64,000 nt of DNA from Planctomycetaceae bacterium (GTDB lineage: Bacteria > Planctomycetota > Planctomycetia > Planctomycetales > Planctomycetaceae). The stretch lies in the NCBI GenBank assembly GCA_041398825.1, contig JAWKTX010000002.1, positions 372,001-436,000 on the forward strand, in the 5' to 3' direction. The notes under the pieces are model-generated. The model made no database searches. It had not been told where the DNA came from and saw only the letters and a list, made by a program, of their open reading frames with translations. The translations under genes were made by a program, and so were the position numbers. Shown in pieces: positions 18,043 through 26,485 of the stretch (position 1 is its first letter; every line of letters starts with the position of its first letter).

Positions 18043-19614
18043 ATGTTCACCCGTCGCCTTTCACTCACCGCCAGAATCTATGTTCTGACAGGTATATTCA
18101 CGGTTTGCATGGTTGCCAATGCCGCATGGTCTTACAGAACCACCAACAGGATTCGAATTGGCGGTGACGAATATTCCAAAGTGTCAGACATGAAGGACCT
18201 TCTGGCAGACATCCTGCCTCCCACTCATTACCTCATTGAAAGCTACGTCGGGGCGTTTGAGCTGCTTCATTCTCTGGAGGACGTCGAATCGGATGACATT
18301 CTGAATTCAAAGATCCGAAGAATTGAGGAACTGGAATCGGAGTTTGATGCGCGGAATGATCATTGGCTGGAAACCCTGGCAGAATCGGAAACGCGTGACC
18401 TTCTATGTGGGCCAACCACCACGACAGCACGCGAGTTCTATTCAATTTGTCGCTCTTCATTGCTCCCCGCCGCAAGAAAGCGCGACACAGGAGCGGTTGA
18501 ATCCGTTTTCTATAAACAGCTCAAACCGGCTTTTGAAAGCCATCGAAATGCCGTTGAGACACTGGTTACTTCGGCTCAGCGGAATTCCGACGCATTAGAA
18601 GCCTCGGCCATGACGCTCGTCAGCAGTGCGACATTCTGGCTGGTCACCGTTGCCGGGGTCCTGCTGGCAGCGTGCGTTGCCTTCGGTCACTACACCGCAA
18701 TTGTTGTGGCTGTTTGCCTGCGAAAGTCTGCATTCGCATTGCGCGACGTTGCCCGCGGCGATCTTTGTTCTGTTGGCGAAAAGATGCAGAAGAACGCCAT
18801 CGAGACGACACACCAGGCCACGCTGGCCAGCGGCGCCGCGGAAGAGGTCAGCACTAACGCTCAGGCTTTGGCAACGGCCGTTGAGCAGTTCAACAGTAGT
18901 ATTAAAGAAATCTCCGGCAATACGTCCAATGCCGCCTCCGTTGCAGGTGCTGCAGTGGAAGCGGCCAATCGTACCAACGCCACTGTCACCAAGCTGGGTG
19001 AAAGCAGTGCGGAGATTGGGAACGTTATCAAAGTCATCAACTCCATCGCAGAACAGACAAATCTGCTTGCCTTAAACGCCACCATTGAAGCCGCGCGAGC
19101 AGGTGAAGCAGGGAAGGGATTCGCTGTCGTCGCAAATGAAGTGAAAGAACTTGCGAAGCAGACAAGTGAAGCGACTGAAGACATCATTCGCAAAATCGCC
19201 ATGATCCAGGACGATACACACCACGCAGTGCAGGCGATTGGTCAGGTCACAGGTATTATCAGGCAGATTAGTGAAACCCAGAACGCAATCGCGAGTGCCG
19301 TGGAAGAGCAGTCAGCCATGACTGGAGAAATCAGCCGAAACATCTCGGAAGTTGCTTCAGGAAGTGGCGAAATTGCACACAACATTACCCGTGTTGCCGC
19401 GGCTGCTGAATCAACATCTACCGGCACTACGGAAACACTCAGGGCTGCCAGTGAGATCGAATCAATGGCAGATGACCTTCTTGAGCTTGTTGGTGAAATC
19501 AGTGCGAAGATAAACCGCTCGCACGATTACCACGCTGCAAAACAAAGGTCGATCAGTAACAGCAATACGAGCAGATCGAAGTCGGGTGCGAACCAGTTCT
19601 TCTCGCTGGATTAG
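18043..19614 (+). CDS. Methyl-accepting chemotaxis protein 3, DILPP-type sensor
   Basis: The 523-residue receptor has a membrane segment at ~8-28, a ~155-residue outside helical domain and a second segment at ~186-214. The signalling domain follows with the tip SIAEQTNLLALNATIEAARAGEAGKGF. The outside domain starts with DEYSKVSDMKDLLADILPP (DILPP at residues 56-60) and has a HWLE/REFY pattern that is clearly homologous to that of receptor 4. A segment after the second membrane helix (LRDVARGDL) is the only hint of a degenerate HAMP. I chose ATG at 18043 because GGAG lies eight bases upstream and a membrane helix follows at once; an upstream TTG at 17968 would add 25 residues. Confidence 0.9.
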   Translation: MFTRRLSLTARIYVLTGIFTVCMVANAAWSYRTTNRIRIGGDEYSKVSDMKDLLADILPPTHYLIESYVGAFELLHSLEDVESDDILNSKIRRIEELESEFDARNDHWLETLAESETRDLLCGPTTTTAREFYSICRSSLLPAARKRDTGAVESVFYKQLKPAFESHRNAVETLVTSAQRNSDALEASAMTLVSSATFWLVTVAGVLLAACVAFGHYTAIVVAVCLRKSAFALRDVARGDLCSVGEKMQKNAIETTHQATLASGAAEEVSTNAQALATAVEQFNSSIKEISGNTSNAASVAGAAVEAANRTNATVTKLGESSAEIGNVIKVINSIAEQTNLLALNATIEAARAGEAGKGFAVVANEVKELAKQTSEATEDIIRKIAMIQDDTHHAVQAIGQVTGIIRQISETQNAIASAVEEQSAMTGEISRNISEVASGSGEIAHNITRVAAAAESTSTGTTETLRAASEIESMADDLLELVGEISAKINRSHDYHAAKQRSISNSNTSRSKSGANQFFSLD

Positions 19615-19921
19615 TACGATCCTGGTCACCGCGTTATGGCGACTGTTGCGAATTGCGGAGACCCGGAATTTGAAGTGCTGTCACCTTCGGCTTTGGAGAA
19701 ACGCAAGAGATGTCCGTCGGCGACAATCTCAGCCAGGCAAATCCTTTGTCGCGCACCCAGCAAACTTCTGTTCCCGGACGAAAATTGACCACATCTCAAG
19801 ACAGCTGATCGAATTCATTCTGTCGACCTCGTTGCCTGATAGCATCACAGACACCGCGGGCCGCTGATCGCAACGAAAGATTCAGTTGGCAACCAGAAAA
19901 TGACTACTACAGGACCATGAA
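19615..19921. other. Gene-free gap between receptors 3 and 4
   Basis: About 307 bp. A 32-codon frame starting at an ATG near 19711 is too short and featureless to call. The last bases (AGGACCATGAA) form the ribosome site of receptor 4. A separate promoter for receptor 4 may lie here, but no boxes were identified. Confidence 0.5.
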
Positions 19922-21226
19922 ATGCTAGCTATATTCAAAAGTCAGACGGCGGCAGGTCGACTCTATCGCCTGACAGCGGCACTCATCGCATTGATGCTGG
20001 TCAATATATTCTACCTGGCCAATGTTAGTCGGTCCCTTCTGGTTAATGGTGAGCACTATCAATCGATCATCGAAGGGAAAGATGTTTTCGCGGATATACT
20101 TCCACCACCCGAGTTCATCGTTGAGTCGAATCTGATCGTTCACGAAATGCTCATAGCACAGGAGTCTGATAACACGGAGCAGTTCCTGCGGCTGAAGGGC
20201 GAGTTGGCAGAGCGTCAGTCAGAATACTTTGATCGACACAACTACTGGAGTGAAAACCTGACGATAAGTGACCGGGATGTTCAGGATGGGCTCCTGCGTG
20301 ACTCGTTTGATCCCGCAAGACGGTTTTATGAAACTGTTGAGAATGAACTGCTTCCGGCTCTTGAAAAAAAGGATCTTGCAAGGAGTCGGGAACTTCTGGC
20401 CGGAAGCGTTGACGCTTTGTACCAGACTCACCGCATCGCTATTGCCAAACTCGCCAAGACTCTGGAACTGAAGCACGAAGCCGTCGAAAGCAAAGTGTCA
20501 AGTTTATTGAGTGGTGTTTATACGATTTCAATTACAATCGTCTGCCTCACTGTGATTCTGGCGGTCTATATGACACGCCGAATGGTGACTGGCACGCTGA
20601 ATCCGATTCTGAATACGGGCTCCTTCGTTTCGCGGCAGGCCCATGAACTGGCTGATACTGCTGTCTGCATATCAGGAGCAGTTCATCAACTGGAATCGAG
20701 TATCCGGGAGATCTCCTGCAATGCATCGGAGGCGGTTTCCATCACTCACCGCGCATCTGACTCTGTTGGTGAAACCAGCAAGGTCCTGAATAACCTCGGC
20801 TCCAGCACGACCGAAATCGGGGATGTTGTTCAGGTCATTCAGCAAATCACTCACCAGACGAACCTGCTTGCATTGAACGCAACTATCGAGGCTGCAAGGG
20901 CCGGTGAAGCGGGTAGAGGGTTTGCAGTCGTGGCAACAGAAGTCAAGGAACTTGCACAACAGACGAGCGAAGCGGCTCATTCTATCGTGCGCCATATCGA
21001 AACGATACAGGCAGAATCCATGGCAGCGATTACGGCTGTTGAACTGGTCGACGAGGTGATGCGTTCGATTCGCGACAGCCAGTCCGCAATCGCAGGTGCT
21101 GTTGAGCAGCAGTCTGCCATGACCGCCGACTTAGGCCGGACGGTTTCTCAGGTGGCCTCCAGCAGCAATAAAATTGCGACAACGGGCGAAGCATTACAGT
21201 CTCAGGGACTTCTGGCAGTTTGCTGA
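19922..21226 (+). CDS. Methyl-accepting chemotaxis protein 4, DILPP-type sensor
   Basis: The 434-residue receptor has membrane segments at ~15-35 and ~196-218. Its outside domain (GEHYQSIIEGKDVFADILPP at residues 43-62, then RHNYWSENL and ARRFYETVENELLPALEKKD) is a diverged copy of the sensor of receptor 3, with the DILPP motif at the same place. The signalling tip is QITHQTNLLALNATIEAARAGEAGRGF, in which the usual Glu before Gln-Thr-Asn is His. No HAMP is seen. The C-terminal tail is shorter than in receptor 3 and stops soon after the coiled coil. AGGA seven bases upstream supports the ATG. The pair with receptor 3 likely arose by duplication. Confidence 0.9.
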   Translation: MLAIFKSQTAAGRLYRLTAALIALMLVNIFYLANVSRSLLVNGEHYQSIIEGKDVFADILPPPEFIVESNLIVHEMLIAQESDNTEQFLRLKGELAERQSEYFDRHNYWSENLTISDRDVQDGLLRDSFDPARRFYETVENELLPALEKKDLARSRELLAGSVDALYQTHRIAIAKLAKTLELKHEAVESKVSSLLSGVYTISITIVCLTVILAVYMTRRMVTGTLNPILNTGSFVSRQAHELADTAVCISGAVHQLESSIREISCNASEAVSITHRASDSVGETSKVLNNLGSSTTEIGDVVQVIQQITHQTNLLALNATIEAARAGEAGRGFAVVATEVKELAQQTSEAAHSIVRHIETIQAESMAAITAVELVDEVMRSIRDSQSAIAGAVEQQSAMTADLGRTVSQVASSSNKIATTGEALQSQGLLAVC

Positions 21227-21377
21227 TACCTTTCTGCCGCGTCAGCCGGATTCAAACTGCGAATGAATTGACTCCATTTCGAAACTGTAATTTGCGGTAC
21301 GCAGTCTGCGGGAATCTCGTGAACTCAGTTTCGAAACTAGCTCGGCGGATCGGGTATTCACCCGGTGTTGCAGGCCA

Positions 21378-21476
21378 TCAGCCTGTTGAAGAACGGGACT
21401 GACTCGAGCAGGAGACTCTGAAACACGACGGTTTCCAGTCGTCCCGCGTGCCTGTCCCGGTTTTTCAACGGACAAC
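21378..21476 (+). repeat. Dispersed ~100 bp element with inverted-repeat ends, copy 2
   Basis: Best-preserved copy. Left end GCCTGTTGAAGAACGGGAC, right end GTCCCGGTTTTTCAACGGAC; the two ends are nearly perfect reverse complements over about 15 bases. Inside are the CTCGAG palindrome at about 21403 and an ACGAC/GTCGT stem around GGTTTCCA. The element lies between receptor 4 and cheY, in a gene-free gap. Confidence 0.85.
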
Positions 21477-21481
21477 TATCG

Positions 21482-21546
21482 GCTCGCTGACGAACTCCCC
21501 GAAGGTCAATCTGACGCGTCAGTGAGGCGAGCTTTCACCGGGGAGT
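21482..21546. repeat. Nested palindrome block
   Basis: A perfect 12-base palindrome CTGACGCGTCAG at 21511-21522 is flanked by the inverted pair ACTCCCCG (21494-21501) and CGGGGAGT (21539-21546), with a weaker outer GCTCGC/GCGAGC pair. It could be a cruciform, a binding site for a dimeric regulator of the following cheY operon, or part of the transposable element remnants around it. Confidence 0.55.
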
Positions 21547-21621
21547 GCTGGCTCTCCGGATGCTTTTTTCAACAAGCTCTCCTCGATGATGCCGGTGCGA
21601 GATCCTCGGCGAGATCAAATT

Positions 21622-21665
21622 TACAGCCGTCCGGCGTGGCTGTCCCGATTCTTCATCGGACAGCT
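21622..21665 (+). repeat. Degenerate right half of the dispersed element
   Basis: The stretch ACAGCCGTCCGGCGTGGCTG and the following CTTCATCGGACAGCT match the right half of copy 1 (CAGTCGTCCTGCGCGCCTG and TTTTCATCGGACAGCT). The left half is hard to align; a TTTTTTCAACAAGC at about 21564 could be an inverted end of another fragment. Confidence 0.5.
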
Positions 21666-21980
21666 AAAGGTTCACGCACAGAAGTGTCGGGTTTTTACTT
21701 ACATGATCCTGTGTATTCCTGATGCCAAATGAGAACAAACGAGACTATTTATGCTACTTTTTAACGCTCTCAACTAGTGTATTGAGCTAAGTAATAGTAG
21801 TGAAGGACGTAGGTCAATAGCTAGATATTCCTGGTGCGGGTTGTGATTCAGAGGCCAGGAACGCACTGCATAACAGAGACTCAATTCATCCACGAAGTTC
21901 TTTAGGCTTTCGTCACTTCGCTTGCATGGTTTGCCTGCGTTGGCTATGGCGAATATCGACTGATTACGAAGGACACATAT

Positions 21981-22364
21981 ATGCATGCCCTGATTATTGA
22001 TGACTCCCGGGCAATGAGACGAATTCTTCGGCAGATCGTAGAACCGCTTGGTTTCAGTATTGTCGAAGCCGGAGACGGTGCAGAGGGGCTGGCTGTGCTC
22101 CGGGGATACGCAGACATTGAAGTCACTCTTGTCGACTGGAATATGCCAGTCATGAATGGTCTCGATTTCGTCAAAGCTGTCAGGGCTGACAGCGGCTGGC
22201 GGGATATGAAACTGGTCATGGTGACAACGGAAACGGAACCCGGGCAAATGGCCAGAGCACTGATGGCGGGTGTCGACGAGTTTGTAATGAAGCCATTCAC
22301 CTCGGACATACTTCTGGACAAACTCCGGCTGATTGGGGTTTCCGGGGTTCAGGTTACCAAATAA
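21981..22364 (+). CDS. cheY: CheY-like response regulator, single receiver domain
   Basis: The 127-residue protein is a lone receiver domain. Asp7 and Asp8 form the acidic pocket, Asp52 in TLVDWNMPVMNG is the phosphorylation site, Thr82/Thr83 and Lys104 in FVMKPF complete the active site. It should be phosphorylated by the cluster's CheA. The ribosome site AAGGA lies eight bases before the ATG. It opens the second half of the cluster and is one of two such regulators here; the output partner (flagellar switch, pilus motor or other) is not in the window. Confidence 0.93.
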   Translation: MHALIIDDSRAMRRILRQIVEPLGFSIVEAGDGAEGLAVLRGYADIEVTLVDWNMPVMNGLDFVKAVRADSGWRDMKLVMVTTETEPGQMARALMAGVDEFVMKPFTSDILLDKLRLIGVSGVQVTK

Positions 22365-22401
22365 CTCGACAAATGAAGGGTTTTGAAATCGGGAGTTTAC
22401 G

Positions 22402-23301
22402 ATGAAATCCGGCAGTACCGTGGAGGAACCAGTCATTGCAGAGACTCTGCGGGAGCTGATTCGCGAGAAAACCAGTGATCTGCGAATGCTGCCGGACAAC
22501 GCGCTACTTGCTCTGGATATCGTCAATCGGCCCGACTGTGACATTTCTGAGTTCAGTGCTGTCATCGAACGCGATATGAAACTGGCATCGGATGTTCTTG
22601 CGATGGCAAATTCTGTTGCGTTCTGCCGCGGGCAGAAAGTGTCAAGCCTTCGCATGTCGGTCGTGAGACTTGGCTTCAGGCAGTGTAGAAACCTTATCGT
22701 GAGCACGAGTTTGTCGTCGCTGATGAAGAGTATTTCGCTGAAGGATCAGTGGACGCGAAGTGCTCTGTGGAGACACAGCCTGTTAACCGGGGTGGTTGCG
22801 ATAAATATCAACAGGACTCTGTGCGTCGGGTTTCAGGGAGAAGAGTTTGCCGCCGGGTTGATCCATGATTTTGGTCGATTGCTGTTCGCCATCAGTTTAC
22901 CCGATCGGTTCAGCATTATTGACCCGCTGGAGTTTGATGAATCTGAAGATGTCGTCCACAAAGAGAATCAGTCGACCGGATCGAATCACTGTGATCTGGG
23001 TGCCTGGTTTGCGCGAGGATGCCATCTTCCGAGTGAACTGGTTGACGCAATTCAGTTCCACCATACACCGTCGGACGCGGTGCGAAATAAACGACTGGTT
23101 GCACTGACGGCGGCGTGTGATCACCTCGCAAATCATATCCAGAGGCTGGGCGGGCCGGATGGCTATGACTTCCGGCAGAACAGTGCTCTTCTGGTGCTGG
23201 AGTCTTGTGGTGTTGCCGATGCTGCTGAGCGGTTGTTGCAGTCATCTGAAGAGCTGATGGAAACAATCATGTGTGATGCCCTGACAATGGGTGCACTCTG
23301 A
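22402..23301 (+). CDS. HDOD domain protein
   Basis: The 299-residue protein matches the HDOD family across most of its length: LPDNALLALDIVNRPDCDISEFSAVIERD (spread over residues ~30-58), KLASDVLAMANSVAF, VVRLGF and AAGLIHDFGRLL at about 150. HDOD proteins are relatives of HD phosphohydrolases without enzyme activity that often sit in signalling clusters and are thought to bind partners in second-messenger or two-component pathways. The remaining His residues (HDFGR, FHHTP) leave metal binding possible. GGGAG lies seven bases upstream of the ATG. Placed between cheY and cheB it is presumably a part of this pathway. Confidence 0.88.
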   Translation: MKSGSTVEEPVIAETLRELIREKTSDLRMLPDNALLALDIVNRPDCDISEFSAVIERDMKLASDVLAMANSVAFCRGQKVSSLRMSVVRLGFRQCRNLIVSTSLSSLMKSISLKDQWTRSALWRHSLLTGVVAININRTLCVGFQGEEFAAGLIHDFGRLLFAISLPDRFSIIDPLEFDESEDVVHKENQSTGSNHCDLGAWFARGCHLPSELVDAIQFHHTPSDAVRNKRLVALTAACDHLANHIQRLGGPDGYDFRQNSALLVLESCGVADAAERLLQSSEELMETIMCDALTMGAL

Positions 23302-23377
23302 TGCAGTCGGTTTCAGTTGTCTACGGATTAATGGGTGATGTTATTCACTGGGTGCGGCGCACCTATGGAGATTTCTG

Positions 23378-24535
23378 ATGTCAAGATTCATTCGGGTTCT
23401 GCTTGCAGATGACTCGACGGTCACGCGGCGGATACTGATGGAAGCGATCTCCGGCGAAAGCGATATGGAAGTAGTCGGTGCTGCTCAAAACGGTGAAGAA
23501 GCTGTCGCTCTTTTCAATGCTCACAAGCCGGACGTCGCTCTGTTCGACGTGGATATGCCGAAACTCAATGGAATTGAGGCATTGAAAGCGATTCGGATGA
23601 CGTGTCAGTCTGTTCCAGTCATCATGTTCAGTACGTTGACAGTCAGGGGGGGCGAAGCGACTCTGGACGCCCTTGCTTCCGGGGCGTCAGATTATGTCGC
23701 GAAACCCACAGGTGTCGGGCACGTCGACAAGGCAATGGAGTATCTACGGAGCGACGTGATTCCAAAATTGCGACAGTGGGGCAAGGTCTACAAATCAAAG
23801 CGTGAAAGTGCCCCGTCAGCGCCAGTGTCTTCTGCCGCTTCAAGGCCGTCAGCTGCCGTGGCGATTCGCCCGGCTCGGTTATCTGACGGGCGACCACCGA
23901 TCAAAACGTCGGGAAAGAAGAGGAACGGTCCAATTCATGTTCTGGCCATCGGTGCGTCAACCGGTGGGCCGAATGCACTGGCAGAAATCGTTGCAAAGCT
24001 TCCTGCTGATCTGGGCGTGCCGGTCCTGATCACCCAACATATGCCACCGTTATTTACGCAGCTTCTGGCTGAACGCCTGGACCGTTGCTCCGGCCTGACT
24101 GTCCGCGAAGGATATGACGGAGCTGTCGTCAAACCCGGCCAGGCGTGGGTTGCTCCCGGCGACCATCATATGGTTGTCGCACGCGCACCCAGTGGGGTTG
24201 TCCTCAGGCTGAATCAGGCAGCGCCGGAGAATTCGTGTCGACCGGCAGTTGATGTCATGTTTCGTTCCGTCGCTCAGGTGTATGCCGGAAATTCGCTGGC
24301 CGTTGTGCTCACAGGTATGGGCAAAGACGGCGCCGCGGGATGTCTGCAGCTGAGCAACGCGGGTGGTGGGGTCATTGTTCAGGACGAAGATACATCCATC
24401 GTCTGGGGTATGCCCCGCGCAGTGGCTGAGGCTGGAGTCGCAGACGCTGTGCTTCCTCTTGGCGAAATTGCACGGGCAATTGTAAGTCGTATTCGTGGCT
24501 CATCGCCGTTGCTTGCATCTGCGGCGGGTGCTTAG
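23378..24535 (+). CDS. cheB: Protein-glutamate methylesterase CheB
   Basis: The 385-residue protein has a receiver domain (1-125) with phospho-acceptor Asp57 in ALFDVDMPKLNG. A Ser/Ala-rich linker runs to about 185 and the methylesterase domain follows, with the catalytic triad Ser194 (GASTGGPNA), His221 (TQHMPP) and Asp317 (GMGKDGAAG). It removes methyl groups from receptor glutamates when phosphorylated by CheA and so drives adaptation. Its partner CheR is next. GGAG lies eight bases before the ATG. All family-critical residues are present. Confidence 0.95.
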   Translation: MSRFIRVLLADDSTVTRRILMEAISGESDMEVVGAAQNGEEAVALFNAHKPDVALFDVDMPKLNGIEALKAIRMTCQSVPVIMFSTLTVRGGEATLDALASGASDYVAKPTGVGHVDKAMEYLRSDVIPKLRQWGKVYKSKRESAPSAPVSSAASRPSAAVAIRPARLSDGRPPIKTSGKKRNGPIHVLAIGASTGGPNALAEIVAKLPADLGVPVLITQHMPPLFTQLLAERLDRCSGLTVREGYDGAVVKPGQAWVAPGDHHMVVARAPSGVVLRLNQAAPENSCRPAVDVMFRSVAQVYAGNSLAVVLTGMGKDGAAGCLQLSNAGGGVIVQDEDTSIVWGMPRAVAEAGVADAVLPLGEIARAIVSRIRGSSPLLASAAGA

Positions 24536-24688
24536 CAGATATTAAGTATACCTATATCGACTGGTTACAAGACCTGATTAAACACGGAATGCCCTGATTT
24601 CCGGTACAGAGAACAGTCGGAGATTCTTCTGTAGTGCCAACCAAAACGATGCTGCACTTTGTGCTTGCTGCAATACTGGATTGATACC

Positions 24689-25513
24689 ATGCCTTTGGCT
24701 CCACCAGATATCAGTTTCCTGAAATCTCTGATTGAGGAGAAATCCGGAAACATCATTTCAAACAATCAGGACTATCTTCTTGAATCAAGACTTGCCCCTG
24801 TTGCTCGAGACATCGGGCTGAACGATATCGAAGGCCTTGTCGCGGAACTGCGAAGGCGGCCTTCAGGCTTGTTGCACGATAGAGTCGCCGAGGCGATGAC
24901 GATCAACGAAACGAGCTTCTTTCGTGATATGCTTCCGTTTGAAGCATTGCGTTCGGAAGTTCTTCCCCGCCTCATTCGGCAACGGTCTGTGTCAAGAAAA
25001 CTCAACCTCTGGAGTGGAGCCTCGTCCAGTGGGCAGGAAGCCTACAGCCTTGCAATTTCTATTCGTGAACACTTCAACGAGCTGGCATCCTGGGATATCC
25101 GTATACAGGCGACTGATTTATCGGAGCAAATGGTTCAGAGGACACGTGAAGGGATATATAGCCAGTTTGAAGTGAATCGTGGATTGCCGTCTCACTATTT
25201 GTTGAAGTACTTTAAACGGAATGGAACCCAATGGCAGGTGAAAGAAAATCTGCGTGAGATGGTTGATGCCCGGAAAATGAATCTTGCGTCGGCGTGGCCG
25301 AGTACAGTTCAGTTTGATGTAATCTTTCTCAGGAACGTTCTGATCTACTTCGATCAGAAATCAAAAGAACGGATTCTCACTCGTATCCATCGGGCCCTGC
25401 GCCCGGATGGTTATTTATTTCTGGGTGGTGGCGAAACGTTGATCACTTTGAACATTCCGTTCGTGCGTGAATCTGTAGGTAAGACCGTCTGCTTCAGACC
25501 GGTCACAGCTTAG
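24689..25513 (+). CDS. cheR: Chemotaxis protein methyltransferase CheR
   Basis: The 274-residue protein has the N-terminal helical CheR domain (residues ~5-60), TINETSFFRD at 71-80 and the SAM-binding domain with LNLWSGASSSGQEAYSLA (105-122) and DVIFLRNVLIYFD near residue 220. It methylates receptor glutamates, opposing CheB. No receptor in the cluster shows a C-terminal pentapeptide tether for CheR. The ATG at 24689 is chosen because the family start fits it; a TTG at 24659 would add ten unrelated residues. Confidence 0.94.
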   Translation: MPLAPPDISFLKSLIEEKSGNIISNNQDYLLESRLAPVARDIGLNDIEGLVAELRRRPSGLLHDRVAEAMTINETSFFRDMLPFEALRSEVLPRLIRQRSVSRKLNLWSGASSSGQEAYSLAISIREHFNELASWDIRIQATDLSEQMVQRTREGIYSQFEVNRGLPSHYLLKYFKRNGTQWQVKENLREMVDARKMNLASAWPSTVQFDVIFLRNVLIYFDQKSKERILTRIHRALRPDGYLFLGGGETLITLNIPFVRESVGKTVCFRPVTA

Positions 25514-25525
25514 GACCCAATCCTT

Positions 25526-25975
25526 ATGTCGATCGATGCTCATACTTTGCAGCAGGTGGTCAATGACGTCTGCGCAGGCATGCTGGGCCTGTCAATGGAG
25601 CCAGCAGAGGCTGTTTCATGCGATGAGGCAGATGCGCTGTCTGCTGTCATCCGAATCTCGGGTGGCTGGAACTCCCTGGTTCAGGTCCTTACTCCGATGA
25701 CAACGGCCCGCGTCATTGCATCCCGGATGTTTGCCACAGATGAATCGGACCTGACAGAAGCAGATATCCTGGATGCGGTGGGAGAAATCGTAAACATGGT
25801 TGGCGGGAATCTGAAAGGAATCGTGGAAGTCGATTCAAGTCTTTCCCTTCCATGTGTTGGGCAGGCAACCGGCGAAGCGCCGTTCGGTGATGACTTTGAA
25901 GGTATCTCAGTCACGAATCGGTGCGAAGGAGATTCCCTCGTCGTTCGACTTCTGGATCCGACAGCCGTTGGCTAG
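25526..25975 (+). CDS. cheX: CheX-type CheY-P phosphatase
   Basis: The 149-residue protein matches the CheX family: a weak N-terminal half, then DLTEADILDAVGEIVNMVGG with the catalytic pair Glu87 and Asn90, followed by NLKG (Asn95). CheX dephosphorylates CheY-P and ends the signal in organisms without CheZ. It starts 12 bases after cheR and precedes a second cheY, which makes the second regulator a likely substrate. The C-terminal half (GISVTNRCEGDSLVVRLL) fits the CheX beta strands. Confidence 0.9.
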   Translation: MSIDAHTLQQVVNDVCAGMLGLSMEPAEAVSCDEADALSAVIRISGGWNSLVQVLTPMTTARVIASRMFATDESDLTEADILDAVGEIVNMVGGNLKGIVEVDSSLSLPCVGQATGEAPFGDDFEGISVTNRCEGDSLVVRLLDPTAVG

Positions 25976-26068
25976 TCGCCGTCCGGACCGGGATCACACT
26001 CTGTTTTTTAAACACTTAGTTCACAAAACCCGCGAATCAGCCGGGCCATTTTGGGGGGAGTCAGGGGT

Positions 26069-26431
26069 ATGAAAATTCTTGTCGTGGATGACAGTAAAGC
26101 AATGCGAATGATCGTGATCCGTACATTGAAGCAGACTGCTTTGGGTACGTTCCAGACTCTGGAAGCAAACAACGGTGCAGAGGCGCTTGCTGTGATTGCT
26201 GAGCACAAACCAGATCTGGTTCTTTCGGACTGGAATATGCCGGAAATGAAAGGCATTGACCTGCTGAAGAGCCTTCGGTCATCAGGTAACACAACAACGT
26301 TCGGCTTCATCACATCTGAAAGCAGTGCTGAAGTCCGGAAAGAAGCGGAAGACGCCGGCGCATCCTTTCTGGTCACCAAGCCTTTCACACCAAACTCATT
26401 CGAAGCGGCGATTAGTCCGGTTCTCGCGTAG
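26069..26431 (+). CDS. CheY-like response regulator, second copy
   Basis: The 120-residue protein is a single receiver domain with VVDDSKAMRM at the start, the phospho-acceptor Asp in LVLSDWNMPEMKG (residue ~55) and a conserved Lys in FLVTKPFTP. It differs clearly from the first CheY and is not a recent duplicate. I start it at the ATG at 26069, which places an AGGGG close by and gives the normal family start; the open frame extends to a TTG at 26051. With CheX directly before it, one of the two CheY proteins may act as a phosphate sink. Confidence 0.92.
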   Translation: MKILVVDDSKAMRMIVIRTLKQTALGTFQTLEANNGAEALAVIAEHKPDLVLSDWNMPEMKGIDLLKSLRSSGNTTTFGFITSESSAEVRKEAEDAGASFLVTKPFTPNSFEAAISPVLA

Positions 26432-26485
26432 AGATTCTTTCGGCTGCATCCCACGCATTTGTTTTCGAAGAACTGAGGTTATTCC

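Larger units (their letters stand above)
21227..21980. other. Gene-free, palindrome-rich stretch splitting the chemosensory cluster
   Basis: About 754 bp without a supported gene. It holds dispersed repeat copy 2 (21378-21476), a nested palindrome block (21482-21546) and a degenerate repeat half (21622-21665). From ~21720 to ~21800 the sequence becomes markedly AT-rich, and a promoter for the cheY-cheX half of the cluster may lie there. The gap therefore probably splits the cluster into two transcription units. Confidence 0.6.

Noticed and set aside
21774..22706. 310-codon minus-strand open frame opposite cheY and the HDOD gene
   Set aside because: It covers two well-supported plus-strand genes in antisense and has no motif of its own.
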